Both the position numbers and the translations under genes were made by a program. This document shows positions 51,972 through 60,745 of a stretch of 64,000 bases of DNA, piece after piece. This stretch comes from Roseibium sp. MMSF_3544. Lineage in GTDB: Bacteria; Pseudomonadota; Alphaproteobacteria; Rhizobiales; Stappiaceae. Under the pieces are notes generated by a model. The model worked only from the letters and a program-made list of their open reading frames with translations. It was not told where the DNA came from and ran no database searches. The DNA lies in contig NZ_JASHKA010000003.1 in assembly GCF_030732845.1 (NCBI RefSeq), positions 395,454 to 459,453 on the forward strand, read 5' to 3'. Every line of letters begins with the position of its first letter. The first letter of the stretch is position 1.

Positions 51972-53013
51972 CCTTCCCGCCGGTTCCATGAAGCTTGCTC
52001 ATATCCACCTTGGCGTCGATGGCGGGGCCGAACGGTTTTTCCTGCGTCTTTCAAGAGCGCTGGCAAAACGAGGCGTGGACCAGATCGCCTTCATTCGGCA
52101 CGACAGGCCCTGGCGCGACGAACTTGCAGAGCATTGTGACGTGCGGGAACTGAAGTTCAGCCGGTCGCATTTCAAGCGCCATTTCGTGCACTGGGGTATT
52201 GCACGCGACATTCGCCGCTTCGGCGCAAGGGCCACGATGGGCTGGATGAGCCCGGCCAGCAAATGGCTGCCCAGACCTGGTCCCGACATGCGCACATTCC
52301 TGCGCCTTGGCGATTTTCCGGACGGCTTTCACACCTATGGCAATGTCGAACACCTGATCGGCAACACGCCGGAGATCGTCCGCCGTGCCGTGGAAATGGG
52401 CTGGCCTGCCGAACGCGCCCACATGATCAGCAACTTTGTCGACCCGCTGCCGGAAGACCTGCAGCCGGTGAACCGCGCGGATTACGGCACCCCGGAAGAT
52501 GCAACGGTGCTGATCACGCTTGGACGTTTCGTGGAACGCAAGCGCTTCGACCTTGTCATCAAGGCGCTTGCGAAGCTGCCCGACAGCGTTCATGCTTGGC
52601 TCATCGGAGATGGTGAACTGGTCGAAGACATGAAACGCTTGGCAGGTGACCTGGGTGTTGACGGCCGCACCCACTTCCTCGGCTGGCAGCGCGATCCGTC
52701 GCCATTCCTCAAAGCGGCGGATATCCTTGTCTGCCCCTCTGACGATGAACCCCTCGGCAACGTCGTCCTGGAAGGCTGGAACGCCGGCCTCCCCGTCGCC
52801 GCAACTGCCTCCCCCGGGCCTAGCTGGCTGATTGAACACGGAAAGACGGGTTTGCTATCGCCGTGCGGGGATGTGGAGGGGCTGGCGGGGTCGGTGACGG
52901 AGTTACTTCACAAGGAGCGCAACGCTGACCTTGTCGCGCACTCTTCCAGAAAACTGGCCACTTTTTCAGAAGATCAGATCTGCAGGTTTTACACGGAAAG
53001 ACTGTTTTCCTAG
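51961..53013 (+). CDS. GT4-family (group 1) glycosyltransferase
   Basis: The 350-aa protein has a GT-B fold with a start MKLAHIHLGVDGGAERFFLRL (written from the second Met), LITLGRFVERKRFDLVIKAL and the C-terminal EX7E motif in CPSDDEPLGNVVLEGWNAG (about 259-277). Such enzymes use nucleotide sugars to extend surface polysaccharides. It starts within the last codons of the family-2 enzyme gene. An internal ATG at 51988 is an alternative start. Convergent with the next gene, 16 bp apart. Confidence 0.9.
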   Translation: MATDLPAGSMKLAHIHLGVDGGAERFFLRLSRALAKRGVDQIAFIRHDRPWRDELAEHCDVRELKFSRSHFKRHFVHWGIARDIRRFGARATMGWMSPASKWLPRPGPDMRTFLRLGDFPDGFHTYGNVEHLIGNTPEIVRRAVEMGWPAERAHMISNFVDPLPEDLQPVNRADYGTPEDATVLITLGRFVERKRFDLVIKALAKLPDSVHAWLIGDGELVEDMKRLAGDLGVDGRTHFLGWQRDPSPFLKAADILVCPSDDEPLGNVVLEGWNAGLPVAATASPGPSWLIEHGKTGLLSPCGDVEGLAGSVTELLHKERNADLVAHSSRKLATFSEDQICRFYTERLFS

Positions 53014-53029
53014 ACGAGGCGGCGGCAGA

Positions 53030-54226
53030 TCAGCTGTTGGAGAGTGACGCGCCTTGCCCGTTGTTCCGTGATCCTTCAGCGGCTGTTGCCGAACCGGGAT
53101 CCAACTGCGTCAGAAAATCCTCCAGGGCTCTGCTTTTGCGCATCAATCCGTATTTCAGCAGGGAATTCTCATCTTCGAAAGCCACGCTGCCCTCAAAATA
53201 AACACCCTTGGACATAACCTTGTCGAGGTGTGGCACATAGTCCTTGTAAAATCTGCTCGACACCGCATGCTGCTGGCGGTCCAGGGCTTCATCAACCTTG
53301 TCCTTGAAGTCGTCCAGATACTTGAAGTGCAAAAGCGCACACCAGTCAGGCGCCAGGCTGAGATCGGAAGCAACATTGTGCACGCCTCCGGAAAACGAAG
53401 CTCCCTTCTCCCACTTGAGCAGCGTGACCTTGCTCATGAGCGGATCGACGCCCGGCAGGCTCTTCTTGACCATCTTGAACAGCTTTCTGTCCAGAAAGCG
53501 CCCGAGGCTGGTTTTCGGTTCGTTTGACCTGATCGAAAAAACGGTTCCAAGCAGGAACTTGTCGAGAAGATTGGGTTTTCTCTTTGACGTGTGATGAAAC
53601 AGACGTTCTCGGGTGCCACCGTAAAGATGTCTGAACGGAACGTTGTAGCCTCTGCCATCTGCCCCCTTCAACGGAACATATCTGTATCCGCTGTTGTCGA
53701 AGTAAGGACAGCTTTCCAGAAACGGCGTCGATGGCTCGTAGCGTATTTCCTGCACGGGCCCGGCGGCGTACATGTCGACCATCGTTGTGAAAACACCCTG
53801 ATAGCCGCTTTGGTCGAGATACTCCGTGAACCAGTTGATGCTTGTTTTCGAAAGGCCGGGATACCAGAACAGTTCGTCCACGTCGGGGAAGAGAACCCAG
53901 CTTTCCTGCAGAAACAAATCGCAAATCAGCTGCCGCCAAACGGATTTGTTCTCCTTATAGGAGGCCCTGGTATGTATTCTGGTCACGTCAGCCTGCGCGT
54001 CGAGATACGCGCCTGTTCCGTCAGTTGAATCATTGTCGATGACAATGAACTGCTTGATTCCGATACGTCTATGATGCTCCAGAAAGTACGGCAGTCGCGT
54101 GACTTCGTTGTGCGCAATCACAAGTGCGACGACTTGATTTTCCGCAACCGTAATGTCTGGTATCGCATTTACCTGGAAAGCTTCTTTACTTTTTTCGAGA
54201 AGCATCAATCGATCGTCAGCATTCAT
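53030..54226 (-). CDS. GT2/GT92-like glycosyltransferase
   Basis: The protein has 398 aa from the ATG at 54226. It has VVALVIAHNEVTRLPYFLEH, a FIVIDNDSTDGT GT-A core, the DxD in FPDVDELFWY (about 117-126), and a later HLYGGTRERLF segment typical of the glyco_tranf_2_4 group. It may add a sugar to a surface glycan. An in-frame ATG at 54313 would add 29 residues that begin with an unrelated stretch; both starts have a possible ribosome site, so the start is uncertain. Confidence 0.85.
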   Translation of the reverse strand: MNADDRLMLLEKSKEAFQVNAIPDITVAENQVVALVIAHNEVTRLPYFLEHHRRIGIKQFIVIDNDSTDGTGAYLDAQADVTRIHTRASYKENKSVWRQLICDLFLQESWVLFPDVDELFWYPGLSKTSINWFTEYLDQSGYQGVFTTMVDMYAAGPVQEIRYEPSTPFLESCPYFDNSGYRYVPLKGADGRGYNVPFRHLYGGTRERLFHHTSKRKPNLLDKFLLGTVFSIRSNEPKTSLGRFLDRKLFKMVKKSLPGVDPLMSKVTLLKWEKGASFSGGVHNVASDLSLAPDWCALLHFKYLDDFKDKVDEALDRQQHAVSSRFYKDYVPHLDKVMSKGVYFEGSVAFEDENSLLKYGLMRKSRALEDFLTQLDPGSATAAEGSRNNGQGASLSNS

Positions 54227-54391
54227 TGCGGTCGCACTTCCAGTCCACAAAACAGGCCCTGCACTCTTGCAACCAGCGTTGAGCCAAATCGCCGGGCCAC
54301 GCTCCCATAGCATCTCAGGTCTTCCATGGCTGCCCTGGATTCCTGCGGCAGTGTCTCTTTACCTGTGGCGCTTCGCCAGGCGACTGGATGG

Positions 54392-55087
54392 TCAGTGCCA
54401 AAACAGGTTTACAACCGGTCGCCGCGTGTATCTCGCCCTGGCTTTCAGACGGCTGACTTGTTCCGCTTGACCCGGGATCTTCTTTTCGTGGGTTTCAGCA
54501 AAGACATATCGAACGCGTTTGAACAGCTGCGGTGCATCAAACAACGCTTCAAGCAAGGCCACTTCCGCACCTTCAATATCGATTTTCAGAACACCGATCT
54601 CTTCTTCGGTTTCGCGCAGGAATCGCAGGAAATCTATCTGCCGAACCTCGTATGCTGCTTCCGACGCGACATTGCTTTTTGAAACAAAGACGGAACTGGA
54701 CTGCGAATTGATAAGTGGATCGGCGTCAAAATTCTCATGTCTATAGAGGGTTATGTGCCCGTCTTCGAGGCCGGCGGCAGCCTGAATGATTTCCACATTC
54801 TCAAGCGTTCTAACACGTTCTGTCAACTTCTGGCAGGCCCAAGGATCCGGTTCAAACGCGTAGACACGTCCAGCCTTGGCCGCCATCATTTCACTTAATT
54901 CGCCGACATTTGCCCCAAGGTCGATACAGGCCATCCCCTCGCATTTTTCAATCGCACGCCGCATTGCATCCATCGACGTCAATGCCGAATACCTTTCGAA
55001 GTATTTTTTGCCGAAACGCCCTGGAATAGACGCCAATATTCGGAATCTGAGCAGTCGTGCTTTCGAAATTTTGTTCTTTGCAGTCAA
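54392..55087 (-). CDS. FkbM family methyltransferase
   Basis: The 231-aa protein has the S-adenosylmethionine motif CIDLGANVGE (about 53-62), VYAFEPDPWACQKL, and the FkbM signature VLKIDIEGAEVALLEAL (about 163-179). Such enzymes O-methylate sugars or other small hydroxyl groups, often in surface glycan loci. The frame starts with TTG at 55087, after a G-rich run; ATG codons further in would cut the fold. It sits among glycosyltransferase genes. Confidence 0.85.
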   Translation of the reverse strand: MTAKNKISKARLLRFRILASIPGRFGKKYFERYSALTSMDAMRRAIEKCEGMACIDLGANVGELSEMMAAKAGRVYAFEPDPWACQKLTERVRTLENVEIIQAAAGLEDGHITLYRHENFDADPLINSQSSSVFVSKSNVASEAAYEVRQIDFLRFLRETEEEIGVLKIDIEGAEVALLEALFDAPQLFKRVRYVFAETHEKKIPGQAEQVSRLKARARYTRRPVVNLFWH

Positions 55088-55166
55088 TCAAACCCCCACG
55101 CTTTCCGTCTTCGCGCAATTCAAGTGCTGATTCAGGCAGCCATCGAAACCAGACCGCTCAGGTAAT

Positions 55167-56615
55167 TTATGCAACGTATGGCCCCAGTTTTACCGCAGCG
55201 TCAAACTTCTCCAGGATTTCGGAGTCGCTTCGCATCGCGAACAGACTGTCAACCACGTCGGCACGAGGCTTCCGGTTGAATGTGATTTCTTGTGCAGAAC
55301 ACACCAAATCGGCGGCATCGGCTGCCACGAGATTGGACATCAACTGCTCATGGCCGGTTTTGACGATCTGGGGGCGGCGTCCAAAGGCAACACTCTCATA
55401 AAGCGCTGTCGAATACCCCCCGATAATCGTCCCTGCCGACGCAATCGCTTCATAAAGGTCTGCGCCGGGCGGCAGCGTGCGTACTCCGGCTTCTTCAAGC
55501 GCTCGGGCGACATCATCCTGAAGTTTCTCTTCGACGGGGTGGTTCTTCCAGAGCAATTCGAACGCTCCCCCTGTTCGCTGAACCGATGCTAGTGTTGCCG
55601 CGGCAAGCGCCGCCCGGCAAGTCGGTTGGGAAATCGTCATAATGCGCGTTCCTGCGTCAGACGCCTCCGGAAACCGGCTTACGCGATCCCGTAGATACGT
55701 GAAGCCGACCGGCGGTGTTCGCTCCAATGGCAGGGGGAGCCTGCTGACCTCCGTCCAGAACTTCCCGAAACTGAAAAAGAAATCCGGGAACGTTTCCATC
55801 CTTCGGCCGGCGGGAAAGTCATAGTTCAGCTTTCCGATCGCCGGCGATCCGTGCTGGAGTTCGATGCTGGGAATTCCGAGCCGCCGAGCAGCAGCCACAA
55901 GCGCCTTCAGGTGCGAGCCGTTCACCAGCACAACTGCGCGTGGCGCGAGTTTCTTCAGCAGATCGGTATAGATGGGCAACCATCTGCACCACCGATCGAT
56001 CTCGGTGCGAACAATGTTCGAAGGCTCAATTTCAATCCCAGCTGCCCGAAAGGCTTCATCCAGCGCACGGTTCTTTGTTTCGCCAACGGGACTGAACTGC
56101 GAAAAACCGGTTTGCCTTCTTGCCTGACGGCGCAGATCATCAATGTAACGCAGGTCTGGTGTCAGTTCAGGCTTCTTGTGAGAGTTCCAATCCATTTCAA
56201 TGAGCCGGACATCATATGCCTTGCAAAGGATGACGGACACCGGATCCGCATAGAGATCGATCCAGCGCCCGTTTTCCTGTTTGCGCCTCGGATGACCGAA
56301 CAAGGCAACGTCACAATGGCCGCCTCTCAGCGGATTGCGCTTGGTCGCTAGGGAAAGCCGTCTTCGAAACCGCTCCAGTCTGCGTCTTGCCGATGAATGA
56401 TCGTCCGGCCGGCTGGCCGTGCCGAAGGAGAACCCATCGGAATTGCCTTCCTTGCGCGGCATCTGTTGGGGCGACACGGCCTCGCTCGGCATCGATGCAC
56501 TGGCAACGGACGCGATAGAATATCGTGCCAACTCCCATACCGGAGCATCGCCCTCGCGCCAGTCGAAAAGGTCCAGTTCTTCTTCCAGGCGCTTTAGGTG
56601 ATCAGCAACGTTCAT
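55167..56615 (-). CDS. Polysaccharide biosynthesis protein, GT-B-like
   Basis: The 482-aa protein has a helical N-terminus, then a two-domain fold resembling TagB/SpsB or capsule biosynthesis proteins. PRAVVLVNGSHLKALVAAA and SIELQHGSPA, then FFFSFGKFW, lie in the N-domain. LLWKNHPVEEKL and IIGGYSTALYESVAFGRRP, a GT-B nucleotide-sugar-site-like segment, lie in the C-domain. No precise substrate can be named. The start at 56615 follows a poly-A tract; an earlier in-frame ATG at 56708 adds 31 residues. Confidence 0.7.
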   Translation of the reverse strand: MNVADHLKRLEEELDLFDWREGDAPVWELARYSIASVASASMPSEAVSPQQMPRKEGNSDGFSFGTASRPDDHSSARRRLERFRRRLSLATKRNPLRGGHCDVALFGHPRRKQENGRWIDLYADPVSVILCKAYDVRLIEMDWNSHKKPELTPDLRYIDDLRRQARRQTGFSQFSPVGETKNRALDEAFRAAGIEIEPSNIVRTEIDRWCRWLPIYTDLLKKLAPRAVVLVNGSHLKALVAAARRLGIPSIELQHGSPAIGKLNYDFPAGRRMETFPDFFFSFGKFWTEVSRLPLPLERTPPVGFTYLRDRVSRFPEASDAGTRIMTISQPTCRAALAAATLASVQRTGGAFELLWKNHPVEEKLQDDVARALEEAGVRTLPPGADLYEAIASAGTIIGGYSTALYESVAFGRRPQIVKTGHEQLMSNLVAADAADLVCSAQEITFNRKPRADVVDSLFAMRSDSEILEKFDAAVKLGPYVA

Positions 56616-56948
56616 GCAGCTTTTTTTTTCCAAGCGGCAACCGGGTACTGCCGCATACCTCTGAATGTATTCGTTGAGACAAGACGGTGCGTCTGAGGTC
56701 ACTATCACAGTGAAAGGGCGACCGCCATATCGTGAGCGCAGGGAAATAGACAGCCCTTACGCCCCAACCTGCAGGGGCCTGGTGCGCCTCACAATGCCGG
56801 CGCCAAGTCTGCGTCTAATCCCCCTGGCATATCTTCCATCGCATCAACGTTCCGGTGAACCCGGAGGCGCCTGTCTTTTAAGGCCTGAAAGGCAGCCTCA
56901 GGACGGACGCGGTCTCAGCCAGCCTCCAAATCAAACCTGGTTCGATCT

Positions 56949-57719
56949 CTAAAGCCCGATCTTGGCGCGCAGCTTGCGCAACAAGGGCTGCTTCTTTGGA
57001 ACACGACGTTCGCTTTGAGCCCGGCTGCGCTCACCTTCGGTGTCAATTCTCATTATCTTGCGAACACGGCCAGGTGCCAGATTGCCGGCCCTGTGCGGCG
57101 CATCCGTATCGAAAATGACCAACGAACCTGCAGGACCGGTCAGTGCGACCTCCTCGCCCGAATCAGCGAGCACGTTTTCTCCCGGTGTGATCTCGCTGGC
57201 ATTCAGCATTTCCAGGCGTTTCTTACGAAACTCCTGCGTACGGCCGGGTACGATCCAGGTCGGTCCGTCGTCTTCGGTCACATCTGTCAGCAGAACCGCG
57301 AATTTCAGGAACTGATGCCTGTCGAAGTGCATGACATAGGGCAACGCCGTGACAACTTCATCAGGACGACCGATCGACCGCACGAAAAACAGTTTTGACG
57401 GGTAGTCAACGACGTCGTTGTAGTAGCGAGTGGAGATCTCCTTGAAACCACGGCTGGCAACTACATCGCAGGTCACCGGGAACCTGCCTTCATCGACATC
57501 CGGCAATCTGGCTCTTTTTGCGATGCTGTAACCCGCGTCCGCATGCACATCGATCTTGTCGATGGTGTTGTCCATCAGATCATCGAATTCGTTCCGCATG
57601 GATTCCGTCGTGGCTTGGTCCAGAAAATTCGGAACAATACAGCCACCGGTAGCGTTCACCGTCGCGAGGATTTCGTCCGGCGACGCGGTTGAGGGCAGTT
57701 CGATCTCGTGTGCGCGCAT
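56949..57719 (-). CDS. PhyH-like Fe(II)/2-oxoglutarate dioxygenase
   Basis: The 256-aa protein has a phytanoyl-CoA dioxygenase-type jelly roll. The metal triad is visible as HFDRH (His-x-Asp, about 130-134) and the distal His in APHRAG (about 209-214), with a following Arg for 2-oxoglutarate in RKIMRID. Such enzymes hydroxylate diverse small molecules, including sugars and lipids in biosynthetic loci. Its substrate here is unknown; the neighbourhood suggests a glycan precursor. The gap to the NeuA-like gene is 299 bp. Confidence 0.85.
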   Translation of the reverse strand: MRAHEIELPSTASPDEILATVNATGGCIVPNFLDQATTESMRNEFDDLMDNTIDKIDVHADAGYSIAKRARLPDVDEGRFPVTCDVVASRGFKEISTRYYNDVVDYPSKLFFVRSIGRPDEVVTALPYVMHFDRHQFLKFAVLLTDVTEDDGPTWIVPGRTQEFRKKRLEMLNASEITPGENVLADSGEEVALTGPAGSLVIFDTDAPHRAGNLAPGRVRKIMRIDTEGERSRAQSERRVPKKQPLLRKLRAKIGL

Positions 57720-58018
57720 TGTCCGATCCTACAAGTCCACCACAAAGAAAAAATGTCATCCCGGATTACTCATCAAAACTGAGGAGCGCAAGTGTTTAGG
57801 CTGGATCGTAAACCTATTCTTCTGCTTGCGGGAACCTCGTCGAGCACCGGTCACCGCATGGACCGTTAAGGCTTTTCAGACATCAAACGTCACTGCTGTT
57901 ACGGCAAAGCCCGCTCACCGGGCAGCTGCTTTGCCGGGCGACCAGCGAGCGCTGCCAAAGTCGCTTGGGTCTCTCTCGCACCCACGCAGCCTCGGACTCC
58001 TCAAGTTGGCGACGCACG

Positions 58019-58738
58019 TCAATTTTCCCGGGCCTTCAGAATGCCTTCTGCGACAAAAAAGTCGCTGCGATTGTCGATATCGACCGAGTTTTCCGCAGAC
58101 ATGATGAACGGCGTTGCATGATCGTACAATGTGGTCAGATTCCGCGTTCTGAGATCCTCAAGCTCACGGATATAGATCGCACCGTTCGGGTGGTACGCAG
58201 CCTTTTGATCCTGACTTCTCGTGTTGCCTGTTCTCATGGGTGAATGATCGAAGACGGGATCCCATCCGGCCTCGTCATTGACCGTGAATGCAAACGAAAC
58301 CGGAAAACTATAGGCCGTGGCAGAAAACACCGGCTTATGCCGCGCCTGCCGTTCTTCATAGGCTTGGTCGATGTGCTGCGATGTGCGAAGCGGAACTGTC
58401 GGCAGGGCGAGCAAAAAATCGCCGTCCCGCGTGTCGAAAATCTTGTCGACCGACTGGTGAAGATAGTCAAAGATCTTGACCTGATCGCCCGCCTCCTCGC
58501 CATTTCGAGGATCGAAAGTCAGTCTGGTTTCGATGCCGAGATCTTCAAAGTGTCTTGACGCGATGTCCCAGTATTCCTGGCTGTCGGTCGAAAAGATCAC
58601 TTCCGAAACGCATTCCGCAAGGGCACAGGCTTCCAGTGTCCACAAAACCAGAGGCTTTCCCATCAGCGGATGAATGTTTTTGCCGGGAAACCGTTTGGAT
58701 CCGGAACGCGCCGGAACAAAAGCTGTAACACTCTGCAT
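58019..58738 (-). CDS. NeuA-like acylneuraminate/CMP-sugar cytidylyltransferase
   Basis: The 239-aa protein has the CMP-sugar synthetase start FVPARSGSKRFPGKNI (about 7-22), VIFSTDSQEYWDIA and LLALPTVPLRTSQHIDQA. It activates a 2-keto-3-deoxy sugar acid with CTP for glycosyl transfer. The ATG at 58738 is within the stop codon of the aldolase-like gene, so it is translationally coupled. It is the last of a four-gene minus-strand operon. The sugar is not identified; it need not be sialic acid. Confidence 0.9.
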   Translation of the reverse strand: MQSVTAFVPARSGSKRFPGKNIHPLMGKPLVLWTLEACALAECVSEVIFSTDSQEYWDIASRHFEDLGIETRLTFDPRNGEEAGDQVKIFDYLHQSVDKIFDTRDGDFLLALPTVPLRTSQHIDQAYEERQARHKPVFSATAYSFPVSFAFTVNDEAGWDPVFDHSPMRTGNTRSQDQKAAYHPNGAIYIRELEDLRTRNLTTLYDHATPFIMSAENSVDIDNRSDFFVAEGILKAREN

Positions 58739-59712
58739 CACGCGTCCTGTCTCTGCCACGGTGCCCGAGCGAGAGCCGCTTTGATCCGGCCACAAACAGC
58801 GGTGACTTCCGAGAACTGTTCATCCGGCAGGTGTTTGAGAGGCATCCGATCCCGCCTTGGCATCAGGCCGGCAGCTTCCAGCAAGGCCTTGTTGCAGCGA
58901 TGCCAGCCGTATTTTGCGCAAAGACCGTCGAAAAACGGGCTCTCGAGTTCGTCAAGAATAAAGCGTACAGTCTGCTCATCGCCACTCTCAAGCGCAGTCC
59001 AAAAGTTCTCTCCGATTTGCGCATCAATTATTGAAATTCCATTCAGGTAGGCGCGAGCGCCGAGCGGATGATACGGCAGGAAACTGGATTTACGGCCTGC
59101 GAGAACCACACGAATTCTCGGCTCGAGCTGCAAGGTCGCTTTGACAATGTCAGGTTCCTTCGCATCTTCTTTCAGGGCGACCACCTCGGGGATGCGAGCC
59201 AGAGACCGCAGCAACGACAGGGGCCAGTTCATTTGCTTGCCATCCTGACCGGAAAGAAAGGGCATCTCATGGACCAGCACACCCAATCCGGACTCTCGGC
59301 CGACCTTCGCAAAATGTTCCAGGATCTGGTCATCCTCAAAGTACTTTTCCCGGCAGATCACGGAGATCAGGTCAGCGCCGGCCTCCCGTGCCGCGCGCGC
59401 GCACTCAACACTGTGCTTCGTCGAGCAGTGAATCGGGTCGCCGACAATGACTACGGATTCGGGATCGATTTTCTTGACCGTTTGCGCGCAAAAACGATTG
59501 AGCTCGAAAATCTCATCCATGGTCATCTGCGAATAGCGTGAATTATACGCCATAGCGTAAAACTTCCGCGCGCCTTGTTCGTGCAACATACGCAGATACG
59601 CTTCAAGGCTGTCGTAGTCGACAGCCTCGTTTGCATCGAACGGCGTGAAAATCGTGTACACGCAACCTTCAAGGCGGTCACGTGCCCATTCTGCCGCGTC
59701 CTTGTCAAACAT
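58738..59712 (-). CDS. Divergent DHDPS/N-acetylneuraminate lyase family aldolase
   Basis: The 324-aa TIM-barrel protein has the family frame. The Schiff-base Lys is K181 in VVALKEDAK, and an HEMPFLSG segment stands where DapA has YNVP. The usual GTTGE box is replaced by AMAYNSRYSQMT (53-64), and the helper Tyr of DapA becomes His148. So it should still bind a keto acid but with a changed chemistry or substrate. The start at 59712 follows GGGGAGAG; the frame open further upstream to 60126 runs into the epimerase gene. It overlaps the NeuA and epimerase genes. Confidence 0.85.
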   Translation of the reverse strand: MFDKDAAEWARDRLEGCVYTIFTPFDANEAVDYDSLEAYLRMLHEQGARKFYAMAYNSRYSQMTMDEIFELNRFCAQTVKKIDPESVVIVGDPIHCSTKHSVECARAAREAGADLISVICREKYFEDDQILEHFAKVGRESGLGVLVHEMPFLSGQDGKQMNWPLSLLRSLARIPEVVALKEDAKEPDIVKATLQLEPRIRVVLAGRKSSFLPYHPLGARAYLNGISIIDAQIGENFWTALESGDEQTVRFILDELESPFFDGLCAKYGWHRCNKALLEAAGLMPRRDRMPLKHLPDEQFSEVTAVCGRIKAALARAPWQRQDA

Positions 59713-60742
59713 TGTGCTCTCCCCTGATCCAACGTTTCTTGTCCTCTTCCACCATCTTAGAGGCAAGCATTTCGACACTGGTCTTGGAACGCCATCCAAT
59801 GGCCTCCGCAAGCCGCGAACTGTCACCCTGAAGCGCTGGTGTCGGACTGTTTCGAAAATATTTTGGTGAGACCACTGCCAATTCCATTCCGGATACAGCG
59901 TCCACGCAACGTTCCGCCAGACCTTCGCCCTCAAATTGCGGATCAAATCCGGCAGCTCGCGCTGCACTCTCGACAAAACTGCGAACGCTTGTGAGTTTGC
60001 CTGTCGACACCACAAAGTCTTCCGCTGGGTCGTGGCGAATGATTGCCCGCATCGCCCCGACGAACTCCTCGGCATCCCCCCAGTCACGCTCGGCAGACAA
60101 GTCGCCGAGAGGCATGGGCGGACCACCCTCGATGGCCAGCCGTGCCAGATTTACGGTGATTTTGCGGGTGACGAAAGAGCGATCCTTCCAGGGGCTCTCA
60201 TGATTGAACAGGATACCAGTAACGACGTGTAGTCCCTGCGTTTCACGATAGATCCGGCCGAGGTGCAAGACACAAAGCTTCGCGAGGCCATAGGGATTTC
60301 GCGGTGCGGGCAGGCTTGTTTCGGTGACCGGCACGCCGACGGCGGAATTACCGATCGCCTCCGAACTTGAGGCCAGAAAGACCCGCGCGTCCGGAGCTGC
60401 AATACCGGCTGCCACCAGGACATTCAGCGTCCCGATGGTGTTGGCTTCCATCGTGACATTAGGGTGGCGCAGGCTGTCGGCGACATAACTGTGGCCAGCA
60501 AGGTGATAGATCTCGTGAGGTTTCGACACTTTCATCGCCTCAACGAGCGAATGCATATCGTTGAGATCCAGCTCAACCAGCTGGACGGCATCTAAAAGCG
60601 CCATCTCCTTGAGGCGCCAGAGCCGCGCAGCTCCACCGCGCCGGAACCCGCCAAAGACCTCCGCACCTTCCCTGACAAGCTCGCGCGCCATAAGCGCGCC
60701 GTCCTGCCCGGTGGCGCCGATGATGAGCGCTCGCGTTACCAC
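59705..60742 (-). CDS. GDP-mannose 4,6-dehydratase-like SDR
   Basis: The 345-aa extended-SDR protein has GATGQDGALMARELV (about 9-23), FLASSSEAIGN with catalytic Ser, and NPYGLAK (Tyr-x3-Lys). This order resembles GDP-mannose 4,6-dehydratase and related NDP-sugar enzymes. It would modify a nucleotide sugar entering the acid-sugar pathway. The start is a GTG at 60742, 3 bases after the NeuB-fusion stop; the 3' end overlaps the aldolase gene by 8 bases. Its precise substrate (GDP-, UDP- or CMP-linked) is unknown. Confidence 0.88.
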   Translation of the reverse strand: MVTRALIIGATGQDGALMARELVREGAEVFGGFRRGGAARLWRLKEMALLDAVQLVELDLNDMHSLVEAMKVSKPHEIYHLAGHSYVADSLRHPNVTMEANTIGTLNVLVAAGIAAPDARVFLASSSEAIGNSAVGVPVTETSLPAPRNPYGLAKLCVLHLGRIYRETQGLHVVTGILFNHESPWKDRSFVTRKITVNLARLAIEGGPPMPLGDLSAERDWGDAEEFVGAMRAIIRHDPAEDFVVSTGKLTSVRSFVESAARAAGFDPQFEGEGLAERCVDAVSGMELAVVSPKYFRNSPTPALQGDSSRLAEAIGWRSKTSVEMLASKMVEEDKKRWIRGEHNV

Positions 60743-60745
60743 GGC

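Noticed and set aside
58738..60126. Longer form of the aldolase gene with a 138-residue N-terminal extension
   Set aside because: The extension runs through the epimerase gene in another frame; the ATG at 59712 has a strong ribosome site and starts at the conserved domain.
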